Origin: Nemertoderma westbladi
Taxonomy: Eukaryota > Xenacoelomorpha > Nemertodermatida > Nemertodermatidae
Length of the DNA stretch: 48,975 bases
Direction: 5' to 3'
Assembly (NCBI GenBank): GCA_032718475.1
Contig: JAUCBJ010007617.1
Coordinates: 1-48,975, forward strand
In this document: piece after piece, positions 9,756 through 18,883 of the stretch
Layout of the letters: each line of letters starts with the position of its first letter
Position numbering within the stretch: the stretch's first letter is position 1
Position numbers and translations under genes: made by a program
Notes under the pieces: model-generated
What the model saw: the letters and a program-made list of their open reading frames with translations, nothing else
Told to the model about the DNA's origin: nothing
Database searches by the model: none

Positions 9756-10320
9756 ATTAACAGCCTTGTTGTTATGTATACTGTAGAGTGGAGAATAGCA
9801 GTTCCCGATGTCGACAGTAAAAATAATAACAACTGCTCTTTCATTTCCGGTGACTAGGTCCGCGTAGAGAAAGGTAAATTTCCTTTTTTGTTGAATAATG
9901 GGTTTTAGAATTTATGAAAATAAAAATAAGGAAAGCAGGCATGCACCTTATTTGCCGCACCTGATTTTTAAAACCCAGTTAGTCAGTCCTTCTTTAAGTT
10001 ATGTCTGATTATTTTATTGTATCCAGTCCGCAGCATTGGATGTAATTTACGAGCTTTTAGGGAATTTATAGAAACATAAATTACGACGATTCTCTCAGAA
10101 CTTCCAGATCCGCAGTCATGGCGACCACGCACGCTGTGATACAAAAAACGTTGTGTGCGTTCCGGATAGCTACAGCTACAGTAGCTGGACTACAGGAATC
10201 ACCGCAGAATGTCTATGCTTTCGGTGCGATCAGCGCAGTTGTAAGCTAATTAAATAAAATAAATAAACTCTTCTTCTTCAAATAAGCGATGCCTCGTTTT
10301 TCTCGACTTGTACATGTACA
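9756..10320. repeat. Local duplicated segment, right copy (empty site)
   Basis: Matches 1-237 plus 1810-2125 with the element at 238-1809 absent; the join at 9994-9997 is a single TTAA. Similarity stops at GACTTGTACATGTACA (end 10320). Differences from the left copy are an extra TGTATACTG-like stretch near 9774-9783 and a variable CTAC/GTAC-rich patch around 10150-10195. Confidence 0.88.
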
Positions 10321-10409
10321 TAAACCTGTATACAGAGTTTCCTACGGGTGTACATACACACTCGTAGGAAATACAGGAGCTTTATACAAGACTTAATGCA
10401 TTTACACTA

Positions 10410-11326
10410 CGACCCTTCTCCAGTGATCACCGCCTTATTGTGGCCAAGGTAAGACTTATTCTGGGTGCTAGCAGAACAACGAAATCTGCCTTGCCGCGGC
10501 ATGACTGGTCCTCTCTGTTGCAACAGCCAAGTGTGAGATCCAGCTTCACACTACAGCTGAGCAACAGGTATGAGGTTCTTGCCTCTGAGGCAGCAGATCA
10601 CTGTGAGGGATATACTGCCTTCACAGAGGCAGTTAGCAGCTGCAGAAACAGTTCCTGTATACGCTCGAATCAGGAAACGGGCCCCCTGGACTGACAACAA
10701 AATTCAGAAGTGCCGAAATGACCTCTACAAGGCGCAGAAAGAGTCCCGACTCAAACAGACTACAGCGGCCAAGAATGCAGTTAAGGCTGCATCTAGGTCC
10801 CTGAACAGGCAGTACTCTGTTAATTTACAGGAGCTAAGAAACCAACAATGGTGCTGACGACAGCAGGCAATCATCCCAGGCATGGAGATCGATCAACTTG
10901 CTTGCTGGTCGAAAAAGTCAACCAACCACCAAGGTTAAGGCTGAATCACCAGCCGATCGCCTCAATGGTTGGAAGGCCCACTTTGAAAAGCTCCTCAATA
11001 ATGACAGGGTATTGCCTAATAACTTTATATAAGTAAAAGTGTCTGAGTCTGTACTCCCAGATATTCCCATTGGTGATATCTCCTTTGCAGAAATGAAGGC
11101 TGTTGCAAAGAGCATTAAGACCAATCGTGCCAGTGGAGTAGATGGTGCTCCCCCTGAGGTCTTTAAAATACCTGAGTGTTTAAAGCTCATCTATCCTATC
11201 ATAGTAGACATGTACCGAACAACAAGAGTCCCACAAGAAATGAAAACAAATAAGTTGGTGCCAGTTCCCAAGAAGGGCAACCTAATACTCTATGGTTCTT
11301 TTCGGGGAATCTCATTGATCTCGATT
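10410..11326 (+). mobile_element. RTE-like LINE fragment, endonuclease end to early RT
   Basis: Forward translation from 10410 begins with the apurinic-endonuclease closing motif SSDHRLIVAKV. It continues through the linker (APWTDNKIQKCRNDL) into the first RT block (NRASGVDG..PEVFKIPE, VPVPKKGNL). A frameshift near 10850 and a stop at about 11031 break the frame relative to the copy at 24562-26560, so it is inactive. It extends further 5' than the other two copies and is the only one keeping endonuclease sequence. It stops abruptly at GATCTCGATT (11326), where an inverted 3' end is joined. Confidence 0.85.
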
Positions 11327-11481
11327 ACTACTAGGATCGGCATGCTGCATTGCGGCTGCATTTTTAAGAATGCTGTGCCGGCTTATCGACAAAATTGCAC
11401 CGCCACAACTCCCTATTACCCATGACATTTGCTAGATCATCCGCATCTTCAAGCCCAGTGTCCTTTAAGATGCGTCTCAAT
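11327..11481 (-). mobile_element. Inverted 3' end of the same RTE-like LINE
   Basis: 155 bp matching 5770-5925 on the reverse strand: the ACTACTAG tail, the short 3' untranslated end and the last coding residues. It is fused directly to the sense fragment at 11326. The LINE does not resume after 11481. Confidence 0.85.
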
Positions 11482-12214
11482 TCACGTGATCTAAATAATA
11501 TTTTTTAACAATGGATTTCGACACCATAATGTTTATACTATATGCCATCGCCATTGATATGATGAGGTTAGGCCTACCTGGAGTCTTTTCTGTAGCATGC
11601 AATACATCATCCATAACTTTTCACTATATATCAGAAAATAAAGGAATTCACGCGGAATAAGCCTCAATGGAATGCGAATGTAGGGTTCGATGTAACAGTA
11701 AATAATTGTACCGAATGCGCTAAGTTAACCATGCGATTTACACTAGGTCACACTGGAGAAGATGTTGAGGTCAAGTTTGAGTAGGCTATACAGATAATCA
11801 TTGCATGGTACTTGGCGAGGTAACTTGTGTTTCGATGGATGAAGTGGTGTGCACAACAAGCAATTAAATCGATAAACGCCGCGCAGTAGTTGTAGATGAC
11901 TACGGGGGGTTTCTTAATGCAAAAAGAGTTCATGCAATTCGGTCGCTGTGATACAACCTGCCCTAACAACCTTTTAGAGGGAGCTGCGCCTACAACAACC
12001 GCAACCGCAACAGAGGATAGCAACACAAACACCGGTGGTAGGAGTTGTTACAATGCATTAATTGGGCACACCTTAACCGCTATCATTGTCATACGGGCTC
12101 TTCTACGTCTGAATGTTAGGAACACCAAAGAAACATGTACAGTACAGCATTTTTAACATGATAACAATTTACATCTTTCTGTATCTATTTTACTTTTTTT
12201 TAAGTGCCGAATTT
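11482..12214. other. Coding-like but unassigned stretch
   Basis: Forward frames contain a 55-codon open segment at about 11618-11782 with CTECAKL and a plausible acceptor AG before it. At 11896-12156 an 86-codon stretch has cysteines (CDTTCP), a threonine-rich patch and a hydrophobic segment. No homology is recognised and no splice chain can be justified. It may be a decayed secreted or membrane protein gene, or chance. Confidence 0.25.
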
Positions 12215-12333
12215 TAAACTCAAAGACACAGGGGTCTAAATTCGATTATTTATTAAAATCTCTGGTTTCCATTTAAACCTGTGATATTTAATCTCCCGAC
12301 CTTAATGTCTTCCTGAATAAGAACTTTATTGTA
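12215..12333 (-). pseudogene. AMN: Decayed amnionless exon 2 copy
   Basis: The plus strand reads TATTTATTAAAATCTCTGGT and later TTTAATCTCCCGAC, against TATTTATTAAAATCACTGGT and TTTAATCTTCCGAC in real exon 2 (15385-15677). Identity is roughly 70% over about 85 bp by eye. The minus-strand translation gives VGRLNITGLN where the gene has VGRLNIAGLN, then a one-base frame change and stops. No copies of exons 1 or 3 were recognised nearby. Confidence 0.65.
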
Positions 12334-12546
12334 AATCATAACTGCTGAATAAACATTCAAACATAGACATTCAAAATAAAGATTCTACACATGTTATTTG
12401 TTTATTTAATTTATTCCAAAATTGTAGCATTACTCAACGCTACAGCGAGTTGTTATTTAGCATTTTACAACCTTAGAGGACATTAAGCATTGTATTGGCT
12501 TGTACAATTAGTATCGTAGTTGGTGTTTTTGTTTACGTGGTAACCC

Positions 12547-12603
12547 ATGACGGCGTTAAGTAATGTCCAGGTCCACTACGGGGACATTACTTAACGCCGT
12601 CAT
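12547..12603. repeat. Perfect 22-bp-stem hairpin
   Basis: 12547-12568 (starting ATGACGGCGTTAAGTAATGT) is the exact reverse complement of 12582-12603, with a 13-nt loop. No coding or element context identified. Confidence 0.9.
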
Positions 12604-12891
12604 TGGATGCCACCTAAACAATAGGTGGAAATTTGCCTGACAGCCAGATAGGCCTACTGCAATACCTACCGGTAGGCGGGGTATAGCTATTATTAACCAG
12701 TAGGGCCTAGCTATATTATTATAACATATGGCTCCAAACGCCGCGATAAATATAAGCTAACTTATTTATAACATAATTTATGTCATTTTTACATTTATTT
12801 ATACATCAACAAATATAATTTGTGCAGTTTCTATCACTTATTATGTATATACAATCATTTCGTAATGTTAAAATTTTGGAATAAAATTACA

Positions 12892-13030
12892 TACATACTT
12901 GTTGCAAAGTACTTTACAGTGTTCTGATCCTCGTGGCTTTATTTTCACTCACTCACTAACGTTCGTTCGTGTAACAAAGCCACTCGGATCATCATACACT
13001 GTAAAGTGCTACTTTACACACAAGTATGTA
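12892..13030. repeat. Foldback element, about 139 bp
   Basis: The outer arms TACATACTTGT and ACAAGTATGTA, then GTA/CTTTACAGTGT, GATCC and GTGGCTTT blocks, pair in register with small bulges, leaving a loop of roughly 30 nt. It resembles a small MITE or an imperfect palindrome. No clear target duplication. Confidence 0.7.
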
Positions 13031-13794
13031 AAGAGTTATTATTCAACATTCTATTTATGGTGATGGTGTATTGTAGGATGAATTTCCCGCATAAGAATAT
13101 GTGAGAGAAAAGTTGAGGAGTCAACCGTTGAGAAAATGTGAAGAGAAATAAAGTTTCAAACTTATTATAATGCATTCGCGTTTATTAATACTATTTTGGT
13201 GGAGTGTGATTACAATACGGACTGTTACACTATGTAGCTGCATTTATTACACGTAGAGGCAAACTAACCAATGCGAAGGCGTCTGCGTGACCTTAATTAA
13301 AACTAGTGCATCGATCTATAGTCATTTCTGGGAGCAGGAAGATAGACCAAACAATATTAACCTGTAAACAGGCAACTTCGAAAGCGAAACACGAAATTAA
13401 TTCAAATTTAATTAAAGCTTACTTTGCATTTGACAGGCTAATTGCGGAATTAGTACATATTAATATTATTTAGACGTAGTATTGCGTAGTATTATTATTT
13501 ATAAAAGCTAATTTATTGGAAAGCGCCATTTATGAATTCTTTTGTAACCATATTACTAGGGAAAAAAGTCAATATTAAGTATTGAAACATTGGTTTTAAA
13601 ATAAATCTAGTAAAGAGGTATTTTTGTGAAATAAAAGTTTTAGGGCGCACAGTTACTTTAATAATAAAATACCACAGTAAAATGTAATTAATAAATTACA
13701 GGAATTTAATTAATTTTCATAATGCATAATAATAATAATAATGACATATAACTTGTATATGTCATACAAAAAAGAAACAATACATATTACTTTT
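13031..13794. other. AT-rich 3' flank of amnionless
   Basis: No gene, RNA or repeat recognised apart from a short TAA/ATA microsatellite near 13727-13742. Confidence 0.6.
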
Positions 13795-13800
13795 TTTATT
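13795..13800 (-). terminator. Polyadenylation signal directly at the amnionless stop
   Basis: On the minus strand the stop TAG is followed at once by AATAAA, implying an extremely short 3' UTR if used. Confidence 0.55.
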
Positions 13801-14976
13801 CTACAACACCCCATCATCAGCGTGAATATCTACAATATCAGTCTCTTCGGTAATATTCGCGTCATAAACAGGATTCTTAAAGCCGACGGATTTCCTTTTC
13901 TTTTCCTGCTTATCCCGTTTCTTACCTTCTACTCGATCTACAACGTTATCAACTACATCGTCAGTGACACCCAGATCCACTCCCACAGCCTCATCCATCC
14001 CCGCCATCGGATTCTCGAATGACGACGGTTCCACATCCACGGAGTCCTCCAAGATTTCCGGCTTTTTCTTCACGAAGAAACGAACCGATTTCAAGGCGGA
14101 ACTTGTTTTCTGCTTGATTCCGCGTTTAACAACCGGAGCAGCTACTTCTGGCTTCGGCGCGTCGTCTTCCACAATGTCGTCCTGATCTTCGATAACCGCC
14201 TTCTCGAGACCGGAGATATCAAGAGTCTGCGACTCTCGATCGAGGTGCATACGAACCCTCACGGCAGACACCGCCTGCCTCACCGAACCCTCTAACTTCT
14301 TGGAGGCCCCCCGAGCCGCTGTAGGTAAACCTCGTATATCTACAGTTCTCACTCGCTGCGCGATAGTACTGATGTACTGGACTGGTAGCTGCTTCGGTAT
14401 GCCGTGTTTACGCACGTAATGTACCGCTATGGCGATAAAAACTATGATAATAATGACAGCGATAATTATCATCGCAACGGCTGCGTCAGATAAACCTAGA
14501 GATCCACCTAGTTTGCTGACTACTATTGTTACGTTTTTAACTCCGTAGGATTGTCCTCTTGCTAATAATCCTTTGGATAGGAATTTCCCGATCTCAGCTG
14601 CAGCTGTTCCTTGTTTAGTCCCGTTTTCTTTGTCGATAATTACAATCTGAACAACACTATCGTCACCCATCTTAGAGACACTATGCGCTGTTTTGTCAGA
14701 GTAACTGATACTTTCTCGCATATTTTCTAGAACGTAATTTTTAAACTTTTTCATTTTAAATCCGTTGGTTTCAACATCGACCAATAACATTGCGCCACAC
14801 ATGAGGCAGCAGTGTCCCATTGGTTGGAATGCCTCGTTGCACTGGGGAGCCTCGCAGTGTGGTTTAACGAAGCCGCATATACGAGAATTAGTTTCATTAT
14901 TGTCGTGTCGGCACAGGCACCCCGAAACATCTTGGCATTCTCCGTTATTGTTTGTTACTGTAACTTTGTTGTTTAC
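13801..14976 (-). CDS. AMN: AMN coding exon 3
   Basis: Acceptor TATTAG|GTAAAC, 391 codons to TAG. Begins upstream of the first in-frame ATG (14820), so the exon is longer than an ATG-based reading suggests. Carries the cysteine block, the membrane span and the whole tail. Confidence 0.88.
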   Translation of the reverse strand, partial: VNNKVTVTNNNGECQDVSGCLCRHDNNETNSRICGFVKPHCEAPQCNEAFQPMGHCCLMCGAMLLVDVETNGFKMKKFKNYVLENMRESISYSDKTAHSVSKMGDDSVVQIVIIDKENGTKQGTAAAEIGKFLSKGLLARGQSYGVKNVTIVVSKLGGSLGLSDAAVAMIIIAVIIIIVFIAIAVHYVRKHGIPKQLPVQYISTIAQRVRTVDIRGLPTAARGASKKLEGSVRQAVSAVRVRMHLDRESQTLDISGLEKAVIEDQDDIVEDDAPKPEVAAPVVKRGIKQKTSSALKSVRFFVKKKPEILEDSVDVEPSSFENPMAGMDEAVGVDLGVTDDVVDNVVDRVEGKKRDKQEKKRKSVGFKNPVYDANITEETDIVDIHADDGVL

Positions 14977-16517
14977 CTAATAGAGAGGAAATATTTGATA
15001 ACGGAGTTAGAAAATCAGAATTAGAAGTATAACGGGCGGGGCAGTTAGTTGATGGATGGAACTTACAAAATATTATTGCTCTGTTGCGTCTTAATCGCTT
15101 AAAGTTACACATAGCAGAATAATTACAGATTATTTAATACAATATTATTTAGATTATTTATTTAAATTAATTATTTAATACATGCTCGCTATCTCAATAA
15201 TATTGAGATAACGAGCATATATTGTATTTCAGTAAAAAAAAACGAGGATTTCATCAAAACTAACAAAAACTTTCAGTTTAAGTTGCGAAATACATCATTT
15301 TATTGAACCTCTTTAAAATATAAACGGAAGGTAACGAAACCAATATAAGTTTTTAACTTCCCGAATAATCATATAAGTTCTCACCGTGAACTGTAGTTTT
15401 CCTGTATCCTTTTCTATATATTTATTAAAATCACTGGTCGTCATATTTAACCCAGCGATGTTTAATCTTCCGACTTGGATGTTTCCGTTAATGGTGACTT
15501 TGTAACTGGAATCCTCTGGGAATGTAACCGCGTCGTAGTCACATGGTATCTTTTCCGCATCCAAGATTACCTGAGTGGTCTGTCCAGCGTGAACCGCTTC
15601 CCAGTTACGGGGGTCCCACCAATCAGCTGGTTCAACTCTGCTCCATTTGGCCTCACCATCGCTAACACAACTGCTTTCTGTTTGTTAGTAAATAAACATT
15701 ATAAATAAATTGGGCCTAATGGTCACCATTTATTTGTCAGTTATATAGTTTGTAGATGATAATTAATGGAGTAGTTATGGAGTTACTAGCTATATTTAAT
15801 CTCAGGAGAATTTTATCCACACTAGCCACCAAAATGTATTTTACATTTTCTCCGCAAAAGTAGAATAATGGAAATATAAGTGAACGTCGAAATATAAACG
15901 CGGAATTCTCTAATTTGATTAAAAAAAACATGATTTGAAAGTGCATCCAAGTACTAATTGGGCAGAATCCATCGACATACTCGTAATTATTACATTAGTG
16001 TCGGTGCGGCGTACAGAAAACAAAATTATTTATAAACTTAAATTAAAATAAATATAAAAATAAATACACATTCTGTATATCTAAAAAATAATAAAAATAA
16101 AAAAAAATAAAATTTTGTTCACTGTGACTACTCTTCAATGAAATACTCATAGGTTGCATTTTGTGAATAATGAAAAGATGATACATTTAAGATTAACTTT
16201 GGTTTTTGTATTTATATATTATAATTAGCAAACTTACGTGATCCAACTGTCTCAGCTGGTGCCTGTATGCCAGCGTTGTCGGCAGCTAACAGAAGTTGCC
16301 CCGTGGCCGGTAGAATAACTTCCGTGGCAGTTAACATGGACGAGACGAACACCGATAAACTCGCATCTACAGGGTATCTCACTGTGTCGGTAGGGCAGGG
16401 CGCATTGTTGGACTCCCAGTTCCCTTTGGTAGACCACTTGGTATCACTGACCCACACCTTGTCTGCAACCGTAGCGTAGCAACTGAACACAATTAAGTAT
16501 AGCCACAGGATATTCAT
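13801..16517 (-). CDS. AMN: Amnionless (AMN), three coding exons
   Basis: Type I membrane protein that in vertebrates partners cubilin, bringing it to the cell surface for endocytosis. Exons 16517-16238, 15677-15385 and 14976-13801 join with GT..AG introns and matching phases (1, then 0), giving about 582 residues against about 450 in human. An N-terminal hydrophobic signal (MNILWLYLIVFSCYATVA) is followed by the W-rich amnionless core (WSTKGNWESNNAPCP; WWDPRNWEAV; DAEKIPCDYDAVTFP). A cysteine-rich VWC-like block follows (about 205-255, ending GHCCLMCGA). One membrane span lies at about 355-377. The cytoplasmic tail is long and charged, with FKNPVY (about 557) matching the FXNPX[FY] endocytic signals of vertebrate AMN; a second, FENPMA (about 511), lacks the aromatic residue. 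The start Met precedes the signal directly. Confidence 0.92.
15182..15218. repeat. 37-bp palindrome in AMN intron 2
   Basis: ATGCTCG...CGAGCAT arms enclose TATCTCAATA/TATTGAGATA with one mismatch and almost no loop: a near-perfect cruciform-capable palindrome between exons 2 and 3. Confidence 0.85.
15385..15677 (-). CDS. AMN: AMN coding exon 2
   Basis: Acceptor AACAG|AAAGC, donor ACG|GTGAGA, 293 nt ending at a codon boundary. Encodes the WWDPRNWE and DAEKIPC blocks that match vertebrate AMN (recalled DPHLW and DAERVPC). Confidence 0.88.
16238..16517 (-). CDS. AMN: AMN coding exon 1
   Basis: Signal peptide and start of the amnionless domain, 93 codons plus one base. Donor CAC|GTAAGT. The split codon completes with AA of exon 2. 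Confidence 0.88.
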
Positions 16518-17070
16518 GTTGTGTTCTGGAACAAGTTTGTTTGTTTGAATGTCAGTTTGTTTTTAATTTGAGTATCACAGTTTGAACTACTTGTTCAATT
16601 AATTAATCTTTATAAAACTTTTTGATTTAAACAAAAATAAATAATATATTTCAAATATTTACTCTAAATAATTATTTCCCAAACATTAGTAACATTACCA
16701 CAGTAACCAGGGCGATCTCTGCCTCGGATCCTTAAAACGTAGCTATATAAGTACTAATTTACTCTGGAGAGTATACTTTTTATTTGGATGAAAAATAAGA
16801 GAAAAAAAAGGTACTGAAATCATAGGTAACCATTTTAGCCGAATTTTATATCCCATAACCTCCGATAATTGAGGACAGCTACAGTTCTAAAAGAAACCCC
16901 GCCTGCGGTATTACTAAAACCATTAATGACATCCACACTGCCAGATGCATGTTTAAATTTGTGACACTCAGAGCTCTCTCCCCATCACAGTGAATTAACT
17001 ATACGGTATTTTGTATTCCAGTTGTACAAAAAGTGAATTATCTAACAATTTACTCAACACAGGCGTACGA

Positions 17071-17095
17071 GTACGTACGTACGTACGTACGTACG
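17071..17095. repeat. (GTAC)6 microsatellite
   Basis: Six GTAC units, self-complementary throughout. Confidence 0.95.
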
Positions 17096-17433
17096 CGACG
17101 ACTAAAGTAAATCCTAAACAGAATTAAACCAAACAACTGAGACCTACTTTACTAACATAATCACATTATACTGTAGGTCAACTGAGGCGCTGTGTTATTA
17201 CTATGTTACGATGGGATACCTTAATTTAATGATTTCGTTTGAACAAACACTCCTCTCTCATTCACATCAATGTAAATATTGACTTTGAGATAACATTGAT
17301 AACTCTATTTAATTATGTTTCATTTTCTTGATGAATATAATAGTTACCGCCTTGATAAAAAGGAAATATAACTGCCGCTGAATTGGTTAGGCACATTAAT
17401 ATTCTCTATAGAATTCATTTACTCTGCTAGACA

Positions 17434-17455
17434 CCCCCCCCCCCCCCCCCCCCCC
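17434..17455. repeat. Poly(C)22 tract
   Basis: Run of 22 C with no recognised element around it. Confidence 0.95.
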
Positions 17456-18883
17456 AAGATATCTTATCATTAAGTGATTCCCACAAAGGACATCATAAAA
17501 ACAGTCAAATCAAAGTCTTGGAAATTCCAATTATATAATTTAACAAATATTTAGCGCGATTTGATTAGTTAATTGGCAAATATACAGAGCTAAATATAAA
17601 TAGATCAACTAATTAATTATGTGATGTGAAAAGTGCAATACAAAACTAAACTACAATATATATCATGATTTAAATGGGCAAAGGTGAAACAGGTGAATGC
17701 AAATATATACAATTTATATACAATCCACTAAACAATTAATTATCTACAATTCCGAAATACGAAAACTACAAAACTACGTTACACAATGCACACAAAAAAA
17801 ACGAAATTCAAATATTTATTAATATTAAATTATTTTATACAAAATAGAAAATCTAAAACCTGTGCAGTTAATACTACATAGCGAAATATTAAATCGACGC
17901 TCAATAGGAATGCCTAACCTATATCATTATTAATATATTCATTTCATTAAATATTTATTTTCTAAAACAAATATAATATAAAGTATTTCCGATATATATT
18001 ATGTGATTAACCAAAAATGAGTATCGCCCTAGAATGGGAGGTTGGGTATAATAGTTCGCCCGGGCGATCTGTTCTGAGAACATTGATTTCATATGAATAC
18101 GTTTGCAATACAAACAAAACAAAACGCCACTAAATGAGTTTATTTTAAATCGTAAAATGTAAAGAAGAAAATCACACTATAAAACACAGGAAAGTCAATA
18201 AAAATATAAATATCGATAAAAAAAAGCATAAAAATCACTACAAAGATAAACTGTTAATTGATTGATTAATTATGGAAAAACTCTACTGTTAAAAACTACA
18301 AAAGAAGATATTAAAAACGGAATAAAAAGTTATGGAATGATAAATACTTGTGGGAGAGGTAAAAAAATCCCGACCATCAATATATCACTGCTCGTTATAT
18401 ACCGAATGTGCGGTAAGTGTAATTAATTAATTAATTAATATACTGTAGAATAAAGGAAGACAAGTTATAACGCAATATTTTAAAGTTAAATGGTTGATTG
18501 ATAATCCTCTCGAAAGTGGCAATAGTGTACGAGTTATGTCGCAACTTTTTTGTAGTAAAATATCCAAAATTATAATTAAAAAGATAATTTGAGGTTCGAA
18601 TGTATGTTGGTGTAATGCGGGTCGCATAATTGTTAGAATATAAACGACTGAACTGTAAAATTATCTATTAAACGAAAAGTTCGCATGTCTGTCATAATAA
18701 AACAATAAAGGTAACTTACACATTTGGCAGATTCTTCATATCTCAAGTAAAAAATAAAAATAAATTATTTAAATAAATCTATCCGAATATATTTATGTTC
18801 TGTTTACCACCAATAACGGTGTATAGTAAATAGATGAAAACACTAATTTAGCATATAGCTAAATATCTTATATTTAGTGAACC

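Larger units (their letters stand above)
16518..18883. other. AT-rich intergenic DNA between AMN and the MAGUK
   Basis: 5' flank of amnionless and presumed 3' flank of the MAGUK. No gene seen. It holds a (GTAC)n run, a poly-C run and scattered A/T repeats; open frames here are short and unlike proteins. Confidence 0.6.

Noticed and set aside
10410-11481. Twin-priming product
   Set aside because: In twin priming the LINE 3' tail is at the outer edge. Here it is at the internal junction.
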